Below are positions 53,729 through 63,391 of a stretch of DNA of 64,000 nucleotides, one piece after another (positions within the stretch are counted from its first letter, which is position 1; each line of letters opens with the position of its first letter). The notes beneath the pieces were generated by a model that made no database searches, was not told where the DNA came from, and saw nothing but the letters and a program-made list of their open reading frames with translations. The stretch is from the NCBI RefSeq assembly GCF_009649845.1, contig NZ_WJIE01000002.1:434001-498000 (forward strand). Reading direction: 5' to 3'. The position numbers and the translations under genes are program-made. The DNA comes from Polyangium spumosum (GTDB lineage: Bacteria > Myxococcota_A > Polyangia > Polyangiales > Polyangiaceae).

Positions 53729-56700
53729 ATGCGCAGCGGGGAGATCGTCGACGGGCGGTTCGAGCTGGAGTCCAAGGCCGGCACCGGCGGCATGGGGACC
53801 ATCTGGCGCGCCCGCGACCTCGCGACGCAGGAGACCGTCGCCCTCAAGGTCCTGCGCGACCCCGATCACGGCGTCGACCGATTCCTGGCCGAGGCGCGTA
53901 TCCTCGCGCGGCTCGAGCACCCGACCATCGTCCGGCACGTCGGGCACGGCGTCACGAGCGCCGGCGAGCCGTACCTCGTCATGGAGTGGCTCGCGGGCGA
54001 GGACCTCGCGACCCGCCTCTCGCGCGGGCCCCTCGAAATCGACGCCAGCCTCGCGCTCGTCCGCCGCGTCGCCGAGGCCCTCGGCGCCGCGCACGCGCGC
54101 GGCGTCGTCCACCGGGACATCAAGCCGAGCAACATCTTCCTCGTCGAGCGCCGCTTCGACCGTATCAAGCTCCTCGATTTCGGCATCGCGCGCCTCTCCT
54201 CCGGGGACGTGCTCACGCGCCCGAGCTCCGTGCTCGGCACCCCCGGCTACATGGCCCCCGAGCAGGCGCGCGGCGACGAGGTCGTCGGCCCACGCGCCGA
54301 CGTGTTCTCCCTCGGCTGCGTCCTCTTCGAGTGTTTGGCGGGACGACCGGCCTTCCAGGGCTCCCACCCGATGGCGCTGCTCGCGAAGCTCCTCCTCGAA
54401 GAGCCCCCGGAGCTCGCGATCGTGCGCCCGGACGTCTCCGCCCCCGTCTCGAGCCTCTGCGCCCGCATGCTCTCCAAGATCCCCGCCCAGAGGCCGGCCG
54501 ACGGGGCGGCGCTCGCGGCCGAGCTCGCGTCCATTCCCGTGACGACCTCGTCGAGCTCGCCGTCCGTGCGCAGCATCCCCGCCTCTCGGCTCAGCGACAG
54601 CGAGCGGCGGCTCCTGTCGATCGTCGCCATCGCGGCCGGCGGGCGCAGCTCGCTCGACGAGGTCCGTCGTGTCGCCGAGCCCCTCGGCGCGTCCGTCGAC
54701 GCGCTCGCGGGGGGCACCGTCCTCATGGTCATGCGTGGCGCCGGCAATGCGACCGATCAGGCGGCGCGCGCGGCGCGCGCGGCGCTCACGATCCACGCCG
54801 CCTCGACGGCGCGCGTCATCGGGCTCGTGACGGGCCGCAGCGACCTCGCCGATCGGCTCCCCGTCGGCGAGCTCGTCGAGCTCGTGGCCTTCCTGCTCGA
54901 TCGCGCCAGGAAAAACGGGCGGTCGGGGGTGATCGTCGACGACGTCACGCGCTCGCTGCTCGACCCTCGGTTCGAGATCGAGGAGCAGGCCGGCCACGCG
55001 TGGCTCGTCCGCGAGCACGCGCGTGGCGACGAGATCCGCACCCTGCTCGGCAACCCGAGCCCCTTCGTCGGCCGGGAGCGCGAGCTGCGCGGGCTCGTCG
55101 AGCTGCTCGAGCAGGAGTTCGACGAGCAGCGGGCGCAGGCCGTCCTGGTCACGGGGCCCGCGGGCATGGGCAAATCGCGCCTGCGGCAGGAGCTCCTCAC
55201 GGAGCTCGGCCGCCGGGTCCCCGACCTCGGCCTCGCGGTCGGCCGCGCCGACGTCATGCGCTCGGGCGCCGCCTTTTCGGTGATCGCCTCCGCGCTGCGT
55301 ATGCTCATGCAAATCGAGGTCGGCGAGCGGCGCGAGCTCCAGCAGCAAAAGGTCTCGGCGGCCGTGGGCGCCTTGCTCTCGGCGGAGGCGGCCGAGGGCA
55401 CGGCGCCCTTCCTCGGCGAGCTCGTGGGCGCGGCCTTCCCCGACGAGCGAAACCCGCGGCTGCGGTCGGCGCGCGAGAATGCGCACCTCATGGCCGAGCG
55501 AATCGAGGCGGCCTGGGTCGAGTTCATGCGCGCGGCGTCCCGGGCCCGGCCCACGCTCCTCGTGCTCGAGGACCTGCACTGGGGGGACGTCTCGTCGGTC
55601 AAGCTCGTGGACACGGCGCTCCGCGAGCTCCGGGACGAACCCTTCGCGGTGGTCGCGTTCGCCCGGCCCGAGATCCACGACATGTTCCCGCGGCTCTGGG
55701 CGGAGCGCGCGCAGGAGGTCCGGCTCGGCCCCTTGCCTCGCCGCGCCGCGACGGCGCTCGTGCGCTCCGCGCTCGGCGACGACGCCTCCGAGGCGTTCGT
55801 CGTGGCCCTCGTCGACAGGTCCGAGGGCAATGCGTTTTACCTGGAAGAGCTCGTCCGGGCCGTCACGGAGGGCCGGAGCGGCGTTTTGCCGGAGACCGTG
55901 CTCGGCATGGTCGAGGCCCGGCTCGCCGCGCTCCCGTCCGACGTCCGCCATTTCCTGCGCGCGGCGAGCGTCTTCGGCGAGGTGTTCTGGCCCAACGGCG
56001 TGCGGCGGCTGCTCGGCGGGCGCCGGCCGGTGAACGTGGACGCCGCGCTCGACGAGGCCGTCGCGCGCGAGATCGTGACGCGCCGGAGCTCGCGGCGCTT
56101 CGTGGGCGAGGAAGAGTATGCCTTCCGGCACGCGCTCCTCCGCGAGGGGGCGTATGCCATGTTGACGGAGCGGGATCGTGTCCTCGGCCATGGGCTCGCG
56201 GGCGGTTGGCTCGAGCGCGTGGGCGAGCCCGACCCCGCGGTCCTGGCGATGCATTTCGAGCGAGGCGGCAAGGGCTCGCGGGCCGCCCACTGGCACGCGC
56301 GCGCGGCCCAGACGGCGATGCGCGGCAACGACCTCCAGGCGGGGCTACGCGCGGTCGAGCGGGGCCTCGCCGCCGGGCCCGCCGACGAGGTCGCGACGGA
56401 CCTCTGGGCGCTCCGGGCCCGCATCGCCTCGGCGTCCGGCGATTACGAGGCCTCGCTCGCCGCGGCCGAGGAGGCCCTGCGGCGCACGACCCCCGGCTCC
56501 ATCGCCCATTACATCGCGCTCGAGGGCGCCATCGGGGGCGCCATGTTGCTCGGCCGGCACGAGACCCTGCACGACCTCAGCCGGCGCGTCCTCGCGACGG
56601 AGCCCGCCCCGAACGCGCTCTCGGCGCTCGCGCGGGCGCTCGCCCCGCTCATCGCGGCGCTCGCGGGGAGCGGCGACGGCGACGCGTTCGTCTTCCTCGA

Positions 56701-57526
56701 GAAGCTGCGCGCGATCATGGCGGCCACGATGGACGTGGAGCCGTCGAGGGCCGGCGCGCTCGCGTACGCGTCGGCGATGGTGGAGAAGAACCTCGGCCGC
56801 AATCCGTGGCTCGCGAGAGAGCACGCGCTCGACGCCGTGCGCTATCTGGAGCAAGGCGGCGAGCGCCACGTCGTCCCCGTCGCCGCGGCGATGCTCGTCG
56901 GCGTCTGCACCGAGCTCGGCGCGTTCGAGGAGGCCGAGTCGTGGCTCGAACGCACGGCGGCGCGCCCTTCCAGCATGGCGGCGCACGTGGCCGCGGCGTA
57001 CTCCGGCCAGCTCCGGCTCGCGCAGGGCCGCTTCGAGGAGGCCATCACGATCTCGGGCGCCGTCGCGGATCGCGCGCACGGCAAGGACGGCAACGTCGTC
57101 AGCGCCATCGGCCGCCTCACGCTCATCGAGGCCCACGTCGAGCGAGGCGCCGTGGCGGAGGCGGAGACCTTGATCGACGCCACGAGCAGCCGCGAATACC
57201 CGTTCGTGGCGGCCGCCTGCGCGTGGTTCCGCGCGAGGCTCCTGCTCGCGCGTGGCCGCGCCGCCCAGGCCGTGACGGTCGCCCGCGACGCCCTCAACCT
57301 CCACTGGCGCATCGGCCCGCGTGGGCTCGAGCGCGTGCTCCTCACGCTCGCGGAGGCCCTCATGGCCGCCGGGGAGACGCAGGCCGCGAGGCGCGCGCTG
57401 CGCGACGCCTGCGACGAGCTCGACGCGCGAGAAGCCGCGATCGGCGACCCGGTCTACCGCCGGCATTTCCTCACGCGTGTCCCCGCGAACGTGCGCATCC
57501 GGAGGCTCGGCCGCGAGTGGTCATGA
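53729..57526 (+). CDS. Ser/Thr kinase - degenerate cyclase-like - AAA ATPase - TPR protein
   Basis: A 1265-aa protein. Kinase domain (residues about 8-275) is complete: AGTGGMGTIWRARD, Lys40, HRDIKPSN (Asp130), LLDFGIARLS, GTPGYMAPEQARG. Residues about 290-430 resemble a nucleotide-cyclase homology domain (RRLLSIVAIAAGG, then AARAALTIHAA and VIGLVTGRSDL) without the metal-binding Asp pair. An AAA/STAND module follows: FVGRERELRGLVELLE, Walker A VTGPAGMGKSRLRQE (near 477), Walker B LLVLEDLHWGD (near 613). The C-terminal 450 residues are TPR-like helices. Start at ATG 53729. The layout is common in myxobacterial kinases; input and target unknown. Confidence 0.93.
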   Translation: MRSGEIVDGRFELESKAGTGGMGTIWRARDLATQETVALKVLRDPDHGVDRFLAEARILARLEHPTIVRHVGHGVTSAGEPYLVMEWLAGEDLATRLSRGPLEIDASLALVRRVAEALGAAHARGVVHRDIKPSNIFLVERRFDRIKLLDFGIARLSSGDVLTRPSSVLGTPGYMAPEQARGDEVVGPRADVFSLGCVLFECLAGRPAFQGSHPMALLAKLLLEEPPELAIVRPDVSAPVSSLCARMLSKIPAQRPADGAALAAELASIPVTTSSSSPSVRSIPASRLSDSERRLLSIVAIAAGGRSSLDEVRRVAEPLGASVDALAGGTVLMVMRGAGNATDQAARAARAALTIHAASTARVIGLVTGRSDLADRLPVGELVELVAFLLDRARKNGRSGVIVDDVTRSLLDPRFEIEEQAGHAWLVREHARGDEIRTLLGNPSPFVGRERELRGLVELLEQEFDEQRAQAVLVTGPAGMGKSRLRQELLTELGRRVPDLGLAVGRADVMRSGAAFSVIASALRMLMQIEVGERRELQQQKVSAAVGALLSAEAAEGTAPFLGELVGAAFPDERNPRLRSARENAHLMAERIEAAWVEFMRAASRARPTLLVLEDLHWGDVSSVKLVDTALRELRDEPFAVVAFARPEIHDMFPRLWAERAQEVRLGPLPRRAATALVRSALGDDASEAFVVALVDRSEGNAFYLEELVRAVTEGRSGVLPETVLGMVEARLAALPSDVRHFLRAASVFGEVFWPNGVRRLLGGRRPVNVDAALDEAVAREIVTRRSSRRFVGEEEYAFRHALLREGAYAMLTERDRVLGHGLAGGWLERVGEPDPAVLAMHFERGGKGSRAAHWHARAAQTAMRGNDLQAGLRAVERGLAAGPADEVATDLWALRARIASASGDYEASLAAAEEALRRTTPGSIAHYIALEGAIGGAMLLGRHETLHDLSRRVLATEPAPNALSALARALAPLIAALAGSGDGDAFVFLEKLRAIMAATMDVEPSRAGALAYASAMVEKNLGRNPWLAREHALDAVRYLEQGGERHVVPVAAAMLVGVCTELGAFEEAESWLERTAARPSSMAAHVAAAYSGQLRLAQGRFEEAITISGAVADRAHGKDGNVVSAIGRLTLIEAHVERGAVAEAETLIDATSSREYPFVAAACAWFRARLLLARGRAAQAVTVARDALNLHWRIGPRGLERVLLTLAEALMAAGETQAARRALRDACDELDAREAAIGDPVYRRHFLTRVPANVRIRRLGREWS

Positions 57527-60500
57527 CGAGGCGAGCCTGCGCCACGTCGCGAGCACCCGCCCGAGCCACGGCAAATCGAAGACCGGCGAGACCACCGTGT
57601 ACGTGGTCAATCGATCCAGGAAGAGCCACGCGAGCGAGGCGCGGAGAGCGCCACGCAGGGCCTCGTCGTCGAGGCCGGGCGCGGCGATGGCGGCGTACGC
57701 GCGCACGAGCGGAAACACCTCGTCGGCGCTCGTCTCCGGGGAGAGCGTGAAGCAGAGGAGCTCCGCGAGGTCGCGTGTCCCGGGGCCGATCGACGCGAGC
57801 TCCCAGTCGTAGAGGACGATCTCCGCGTCCGACTGCGATCGTCGTAATGCGAGGTTCCGCGGATTGGCGTCGTTGTGCAGGAGCGTCGCCGGCATGCAGG
57901 AGAGCGCCTCGGCCCAGCCGACGTCGCGGAGCAGGGGCGCCGCCGCCCGCGCGACGTCCGCGTCGATACGCGTCCGCGCGTGCTCGAAGAGCGCCTCCCA
58001 CAAGGGCACGAGCTCGGCCGCGCCCGTCCCCGCGGGCCGCGCGAAGGGCACGGCGGAGAGCGCCGCGGCGGGCCCGCGCAAGGCCGCGTGCAAGCGCGCG
58101 AGGCCGAGGGCGGCGCGTCGCACGGAGGCGAGTGGCCAGGGTTTTTCGATGGCGTCGAGGGCCTCCACCTGGTCGCCTTCCGACAACCTCTCGAGGACGA
58201 GCGGCGCGCCGATCGCGCCGCCGGACGCGGAGAAGCAGCGGGGTCGTACGCGGGCGAGGGCAGGAGGATCCAGCGCGTAGAGCGCGCGTTCGCGGGTGTC
58301 CGCCGCCGCGACGTCGAGCCAGTGGCCGTGGGTCTCGAGCGCGGCGGCCAGGGCGGGGCTCGAGGCGCGCGCGACGCCCGTGCAAAGGGCGCGGAGCTCG
58401 TCGCCGCGGGCGGGCGCCTTCAGGACGACGTCGAGCACGCGGCCGTCGTCGAGCGAGAGCGTCGCCGGGTACACGCCGACGGGGCGATCGCAGAAGCCAC
58501 GCGCGAGGCGGCTCAAGAGGCCGCTGCCCGCGATGGCCGGAAGGACGCGGGCGGCTTGGACCTCGTGCACGGCGCCGTCGACGACGACCTCGCGAGGCGG
58601 CTCGGGCAAGGCGCGTGAGGCCGCGGTGGCGCGGGCGCCGCGGCGGGGCGGCGGCGGGAGCGCGGAGGCCGCCCTCCACGCGGCGAGGCGATCGTCGAGG
58701 AACGCGGGGTCGACGGGCTCGTCGCCGCGGAAGGCCGGGTCGATGAGGATGGCGGCGCGCCGCGAGCGTTCGTAATGGCGCAAGGTGCCGGCGCGGAAGA
58801 AGGGCCAGAGGCCTCGCAATCGCCCGCGCCGGTGGAGGCCGAGCGCCTCGATACGCGCGAGCCACGACTCCCACGGCACGAGGGGGACGTCATGACCGGC
58901 GAGCGCCAGCCACGCGACCACCTCGCGCAGGCTACGCGACTCGTCGCCCACGTGGACGAGCGCGGGCCCCGCGGAGGCGAGATCGGCGAGGACACGCGCG
59001 AGGTGATCACGAGGACAAACCGAAAAGGGGATATCGAGATCCGGGGCCGCGGCGGCCTCGACGCAGGCGCGCAGCAGGATGGCCACGACGTCGTCCACGC
59101 TCGCCTCGCCGTCCTTTCCGGCGAGCACGAGCGAGGGCCGCACGATGGTGGCGGAGAGCCCGTCCTCTCGCGCCCTGGTGACGAGCAGCTCGGCGGCGGC
59201 CTTCGAGGACGCATAACCGAGCGGGAGGCGCGGGAGCCGCGCGTGCAGGGCCGAGGGGGGCTCGTCGTCGCCGAGGACCGCGCCCGGGAGGGCCGCGCCG
59301 TCGTGGCATACGATCTGCGAGGAGACGTGGACGAGGCGCGCCCCCGCGGCGGCGCAGAGGGCGATCACCTCGGCCGTCCCGCCCACGTTCGTCGGCGCGA
59401 GGGATCCATGAGGCAAGACCCAGTTCACGGCCCCGGCCACGTGCACGACCACGTCGAGCTCCCGGACGAGCGCGTGATACTGGTCCTCCGCGAGCCCGCA
59501 ATGGGGCAACGAGACGTCACCCGCAAGAGCAGAGGGGCCAGCGGCTCCCCTCGCCAGCACGAGCACCCGCTTGTTTCGCCGCGCGAGCTCGTCGACGACG
59601 GCGCGCCCGACGAAACCCGTCCCGCCCGTGACGAGAATGGCCCCGCCGCCCGTTCGGCGCGGCGAAGGGCGCGGCAGGGGACGCGCGAGGTCCTGGATCC
59701 ACGGCGTATCGAGCGGCCCCGAGCCCTCGAGGAGGGCGCGAAGCGTCGGCGCTCGGCCCCAGGCGTCGAGGGAGAGGGGCCGGCCGAGCAGCTCTCCCAG
59801 CGCCGCCGCGGCGTCCGCGGCCTGCAAAGAGTCGAGCGGCAAACGAGCGGGGGGCGCTTCGATATCGATCTCGGCGAGAGAGAGCCCCGTGACCTTCGCG
59901 AGGGCGCGCTGCGCCGCGTGTATCGTGCTCTCCTCCCCCGGCGGAGGATCCGGCAGGGGGGCCGGAGGAGCAGGCCATTCGATCTCGCCCGATCGGAGGA
60001 GCGCCGCCGTCGCCCGCCGCTGGAGCTTGCCCGACGACGTCTTCGGCAGCGTGTGTTTCGGGACGAGCGCGATATCGACGGAGATCCCGTGCTCGAAGGA
60101 CACCACGTGATGGACCGCGGCGATCACCGCGGCGCGGCCCGCCTCGTCGAGTGAATCGCCCACCTCGCAAACCACGACGGGCCGCGCCTCCCCGAGCTCG
60201 CCCTGGTCCTCGAGCAAAACGGCGCAGACGCAGCCTCGCCGGATCGCCGGGTGCGCGCCCTCCGCCGTGCGCTCGACGTCGTGCGCGTGGTGGTTCTCGC
60301 CGCGGAGGATGAGCACGTCCTTTTGCCGGCCCACGAGGAAGAGCAGATCCCCGCGGCGATAACCGAGGTCGCCGGTGCGGAGGAAGGTTTCAGCTCCGAC
60401 CGATCCGGCGAGCGTCGCGCCAAACACCTCGCGCGTCGCCTCGTCGTGCCCCCAGTATCCATCGGCGACGCTGCCGCTGCGCAGCCATATTTCGCCGATA

Positions 60501-61672
60501 TGCCCGTCCGGGAGCGGCACGCGTATCTCCGGATCCACCACCCGCAGCGTGACGAGCGGCGGGATTTCTCCGACGCAGACCACGTCGATCCCGCGCTCGC
60601 CGCTCGCCTCCACGGCCTCGCCCCGGGCGAGCGCCGCGGCCGAGAGGCGCTCGACGGTGAAGGGCGCAAACGTGCGGCACGAGGCGAGCACGGTATGCTC
60701 GGCGAGCCCGTAACACGGAAACCACGCGGAGGCGGAGAACCGCGACGGCGCGAACGCGGCGGCGAACGCGGAGAGCGTGCTCGCGCGGATGGGCTCGGCG
60801 CCACAATACGCCTGCGCCCAGCAGGAGAGATCGAGCTTCGCGCGCGCGGCCGGGTCGATCTTCCGCACGCAGAGGTCGTACGCGAAGTTCGGCCCGCCGC
60901 TGCGCGTCGCCCCGAATCGCTCGATGGCCGAGAGCCACCGCGCGGGCCGCTCGAGGAAGGCCCACGGCGGCATCAACCACGCGGGCCAGCCTCCGTCGAG
61001 CGGGAGCAGGATCCCCTCGATGAGCCCCATGTCGTGGAATTGCGGGAGCCAGCTCACGGACGCGCGTGGAGTCGCGGGCGCGACGCCGTGAATGACGTGC
61101 AGGTTATGGGAGAGGTTCCGCCGCAGGATACGTACGCCCTTGGGCTCGGCCGTCGAGCCCGAGGTGTATTGCAAAAAGGCGAGGCCCTCCTCGCGGGGAT
61201 CGTCGATCGTGAGGCTCGCGCGCGGGACCTCGCGGACGTCGATCCAGGGCATACCCGCGAGCGCGGGCACGGCGCCTTCGAGGATCGGGCGATAAGGCTC
61301 CACGGCGGCCGTCGACAGCACCGCCGCGGGGGCGGCGTCGCGCACGAGGTGGGCGAGCCGCGAGAGGCTCCGGGCCGGCTTGTGGGGATCGGGCGGGATC
61401 GCCGGCACGGCCACCCTGCCTGCGCGGAGGCAGGCGAGGAAGGCGATCACGAAATCGAGCCCCGGCGGGAAAAGCAAGAGGATACGCGTGCCCTCCGGGA
61501 ACGACGCGACGAGGACGGCGGCCACGTCGTTCACGCGTGTATCGAGCCCGCCCCAGGTGAGCTCGTCCGTGACGTCCTCGCCATTGTCGAGGAAACCGAG
61601 CGCGAGCTCGTCCCCGCGCGTTTCGGCGCGCCGACGTAGTTTTGCGGGGAGGAACGTGAAGGCGGGGCTCAC
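57521..61672 (-). CDS. fatty-acyl-AMP ligase - ACP - thioester reductase - APH-like kinase fusion
   Basis: A 1383-aa assembly-line enzyme. Residues 1 to about 575 are a fatty-acyl-AMP ligase (FLQYTSGSTAEPKGV near 169; SWLPQFHDMGLIEGIL; PCYGLAEHTVLASC; LRTGDLGYRRGDLLFLVGRQ). Residues about 585-660 are a carrier domain with DSLQAADAA; Ser near 613 would carry phosphopantetheine. Residues about 675-1010 are a thioester reductase (LVTGGTGFVGRAVVDEL, YASSKAAAELL). Residues about 1060-1383 match the aminoglycoside phosphotransferase/choline kinase fold: VVLKAP, LLHNDANPRNLALRR (near 1263) and VLYDWELASIGPGTRDLAEL. GTG start overlaps the PlsC stop by 4 bp. It should activate a fatty acid and reduce it off the carrier; what is phosphorylated is unknown. 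Confidence 0.92.
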   Translation of the reverse strand: MSPAFTFLPAKLRRRAETRGDELALGFLDNGEDVTDELTWGGLDTRVNDVAAVLVASFPEGTRILLLFPPGLDFVIAFLACLRAGRVAVPAIPPDPHKPARSLSRLAHLVRDAAPAAVLSTAAVEPYRPILEGAVPALAGMPWIDVREVPRASLTIDDPREEGLAFLQYTSGSTAEPKGVRILRRNLSHNLHVIHGVAPATPRASVSWLPQFHDMGLIEGILLPLDGGWPAWLMPPWAFLERPARWLSAIERFGATRSGGPNFAYDLCVRKIDPAARAKLDLSCWAQAYCGAEPIRASTLSAFAAAFAPSRFSASAWFPCYGLAEHTVLASCRTFAPFTVERLSAAALARGEAVEASGERGIDVVCVGEIPPLVTLRVVDPEIRVPLPDGHIGEIWLRSGSVADGYWGHDEATREVFGATLAGSVGAETFLRTGDLGYRRGDLLFLVGRQKDVLILRGENHHAHDVERTAEGAHPAIRRGCVCAVLLEDQGELGEARPVVVCEVGDSLDEAGRAAVIAAVHHVVSFEHGISVDIALVPKHTLPKTSSGKLQRRATAALLRSGEIEWPAPPAPLPDPPPGEESTIHAAQRALAKVTGLSLAEIDIEAPPARLPLDSLQAADAAAALGELLGRPLSLDAWGRAPTLRALLEGSGPLDTPWIQDLARPLPRPSPRRTGGGAILVTGGTGFVGRAVVDELARRNKRVLVLARGAAGPSALAGDVSLPHCGLAEDQYHALVRELDVVVHVAGAVNWVLPHGSLAPTNVGGTAEVIALCAAAGARLVHVSSQIVCHDGAALPGAVLGDDEPPSALHARLPRLPLGYASSKAAAELLVTRAREDGLSATIVRPSLVLAGKDGEASVDDVVAILLRACVEAAAAPDLDIPFSVCPRDHLARVLADLASAGPALVHVGDESRSLREVVAWLALAGHDVPLVPWESWLARIEALGLHRRGRLRGLWPFFRAGTLRHYERSRRAAILIDPAFRGDEPVDPAFLDDRLAAWRAASALPPPPRRGARATAASRALPEPPREVVVDGAVHEVQAARVLPAIAGSGLLSRLARGFCDRPVGVYPATLSLDDGRVLDVVLKAPARGDELRALCTGVARASSPALAAALETHGHWLDVAAADTRERALYALDPPALARVRPRCFSASGGAIGAPLVLERLSEGDQVEALDAIEKPWPLASVRRAALGLARLHAALRGPAAALSAVPFARPAGTGAAELVPLWEALFEHARTRIDADVARAAAPLLRDVGWAEALSCMPATLLHNDANPRNLALRRSQSDAEIVLYDWELASIGPGTRDLAELLCFTLSPETSADEVFPLVRAYAAIAAPGLDDEALRGALRASLAWLFLDRLTTYTVVSPVFDLPWLGRVLATWRRLASS

Positions 61673-62400
61673 GCCGCGGCTCGCTCGGCCTCGAAGGCCT
61701 GATAGACGCCGCGCACGTGGTCGGCGTGCTCGCGCGCGGTCTCGGGCCGCCAATCGCTCGTGTCGACGTCGGGCAGGACGTGGACGATCACCTTCGTCCG
61801 CGGCATGACCCAGCTCTTGCCCGGGTTGTCCGATTTCGGAATTTCGAGGTAGAGCGGGACCATCGGCGCCCCGAGCGCGGCCGCCAGGTGAAACGCGCCC
61901 TTGTTGAACGGCCCCACGGAGCCGGTCGTCACGCGTGTCCCTTCGGGGCTCAGATACACCGCGTCGCCGGTTCTTCGGAGCACCTCACACGCGGCGGCGA
62001 AGAGCTCGCGGCGTTTCTCGGTGTACGCCTGGGGCACCGTGAAAAACGTGCCCACGCACATGGCCACGATCGCGCCCGGCGGGAAGACCCACGCGCCGCG
62101 CTTCATGAAGAACCACGCGCGCGGCAGGCAGAGCGAGAGCAGCACGAAGAGATCGATCGAGGAGGTGTGATTCGAGACGTACACGACGCGGCGCTCCGGC
62201 AGCGGGAACACGGGCGCGCGCACCTCGACCGAGATGCCGGCGAGGCCGAGGACCACGGACGCGGCCCAGGCCCCGAGCTTCTCGGCCGCGGCGCGCCGGC
62301 CGAAGAGGAGCCGCACGACGACGAAGAGCGGCGAGAGCGCCGTGACGAAAAGAATGGTCAGCACGAGGGCGACGACGGCCCGAATGCGCTGGAGGCTCAC
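61669..62400 (-). CDS. 1-acyl-glycerol-3-phosphate acyltransferase-like (PlsC) membrane enzyme
   Basis: A 243-aa PlsC-family acyltransferase. An N-terminal membrane helix (AVVALVLTILFVTALSPLFV) and a second hydrophobic stretch precede the HX4D active site VVYVSNHTSSIDLFVLL. VYLSPEGTRVTTGSVGPFNK is the acceptor-phosphate motif (EGTR). The GTG at 62400 overlaps the methyltransferase stop, and its own stop overlaps the next GTG, so the three genes are coupled. In this operon it may acylate an unusual lipid rather than lysophosphatidate. Confidence 0.9.
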   Translation of the reverse strand: MSLQRIRAVVALVLTILFVTALSPLFVVVRLLFGRRAAAEKLGAWAASVVLGLAGISVEVRAPVFPLPERRVVYVSNHTSSIDLFVLLSLCLPRAWFFMKRGAWVFPPGAIVAMCVGTFFTVPQAYTEKRRELFAAACEVLRRTGDAVYLSPEGTRVTTGSVGPFNKGAFHLAAALGAPMVPLYLEIPKSDNPGKSWVMPRTKVIVHVLPDVDTSDWRPETAREHADHVRGVYQAFEAERAAA

Positions 62401-63380
62401 GGCGAGTTCCCCGACGCGGGGTTTTCCAGGACGATCGTCTGCATGGCGAGGTTGAGCTGCTTCTCGAAGAGCAAGATCGGCGAGAGCGCGAGTTGTCCCG
62501 CGAAGTACGGGCCGATCGCCTTGCCCACGTCGAGCCCCTTTCCGCGGAGCACGTGGAACGCCGCGCCCGCGAAGAGGTAGAAATAGGCCGGGAACGCGCC
62601 CCAGGGCAGGTGGTCGACGATGGAGAGGCCGCTCTTCTGGCACATCGCGCGGAGCGTGCTCCAGTCGAAGAGCACGGTGTGTTGTGGCGCCTGGAGCCCG
62701 GGCCAGCGGTCCTTGAAGAGCCGGAAGGTCGTCGAATCGAGGCGCGGCACCTCGACGACGATACGCCCCCCGGGCGCGAGCAAGCCCCGCGCGCGTTCGA
62801 GCGTCTGCAGAGGCTCGTAATCGTGCTCCAGGAAATGCCACATCGTGATGAGGTCGAAGCGCGTCTCTCCGAAATCGACGTCGGCGAGCACGCCTACGCG
62901 GAAATCGACGCCTTCGAGCAGCGGATGGCCGCGGAGATCCTTGAAGTCGACGCCGGTGACGGCGGCGCCGTATCCTTTGCGGAGCATCTGCAGGAAGCTG
63001 CCCACGGCGCAGCCGATATCGAGCACGCGCATGCCGCGGCGCAAGGGGACGTACCTGCCGCAGAGCTCGACCTTGCGGCGGTCGTGCCCGTTCATGCCCC
63101 ACTCGTAGAGCGGCGTGAACACGCCCCAATCTTTCTTTTTGCGGTGGGCGATGTACTCGGAATCGTAATAGGCGCCGATGTCGGCCTGGACGATACGCGG
63201 CCTCTGATGGGCGAGGCCACACGCGCGGCAACGGACGAAGCGGAAGCGGCCGGGTTTGCCGGTGAGGTCGTCCTCGGCCTCGAGGAGGAAATCGGCGTCA
63301 CGCCCGCCGCAACCAGGGCAGGCGTTGTCTTCCATGCGGGGCTTGGTTTGCTGCGGGATCGAGGCCTCGGTCGTCGTCAT
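62397..63380 (-). CDS. zinc-ribbon class I SAM methyltransferase
   Basis: A 327-aa methyltransferase. The N-terminus has a zinc ribbon, CPGCGGRDADF and RCRACGLAHQRPR (two CxxC pairs), then YYDSEYIAHRKKKDWG. Motif I is MRVLDIGCAVGSFLQML, with TMWHFLEHDYEPLQTLERA and LLAPGGRIVVEVPRLDS further on. The C-terminal part is hydrophobic (FPAYFYLFAGAAFHVLRG; IGPYFAGQLALSPILLFEKQ), suggesting membrane contact and a lipid or prenyl substrate. ATG 63380 has AAGGA seven bases upstream and lies 11 bp after the UbiA stop. Similar zinc-ribbon methyltransferases modify sugars or lipids. Confidence 0.88.
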   Translation of the reverse strand: MTTTEASIPQQTKPRMEDNACPGCGGRDADFLLEAEDDLTGKPGRFRFVRCRACGLAHQRPRIVQADIGAYYDSEYIAHRKKKDWGVFTPLYEWGMNGHDRRKVELCGRYVPLRRGMRVLDIGCAVGSFLQMLRKGYGAAVTGVDFKDLRGHPLLEGVDFRVGVLADVDFGETRFDLITMWHFLEHDYEPLQTLERARGLLAPGGRIVVEVPRLDSTTFRLFKDRWPGLQAPQHTVLFDWSTLRAMCQKSGLSIVDHLPWGAFPAYFYLFAGAAFHVLRGKGLDVGKAIGPYFAGQLALSPILLFEKQLNLAMQTIVLENPASGNSP

Positions 63381-63391
63381 CGTCGGATCCT

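Noticed and set aside
53624-56296. An 890-codon open frame antisense to the kinase-AAA gene
   Set aside because: It lies wholly over a gene with complete kinase and AAA motifs, and its product is low-complexity Arg/Ala/Glu sequence.
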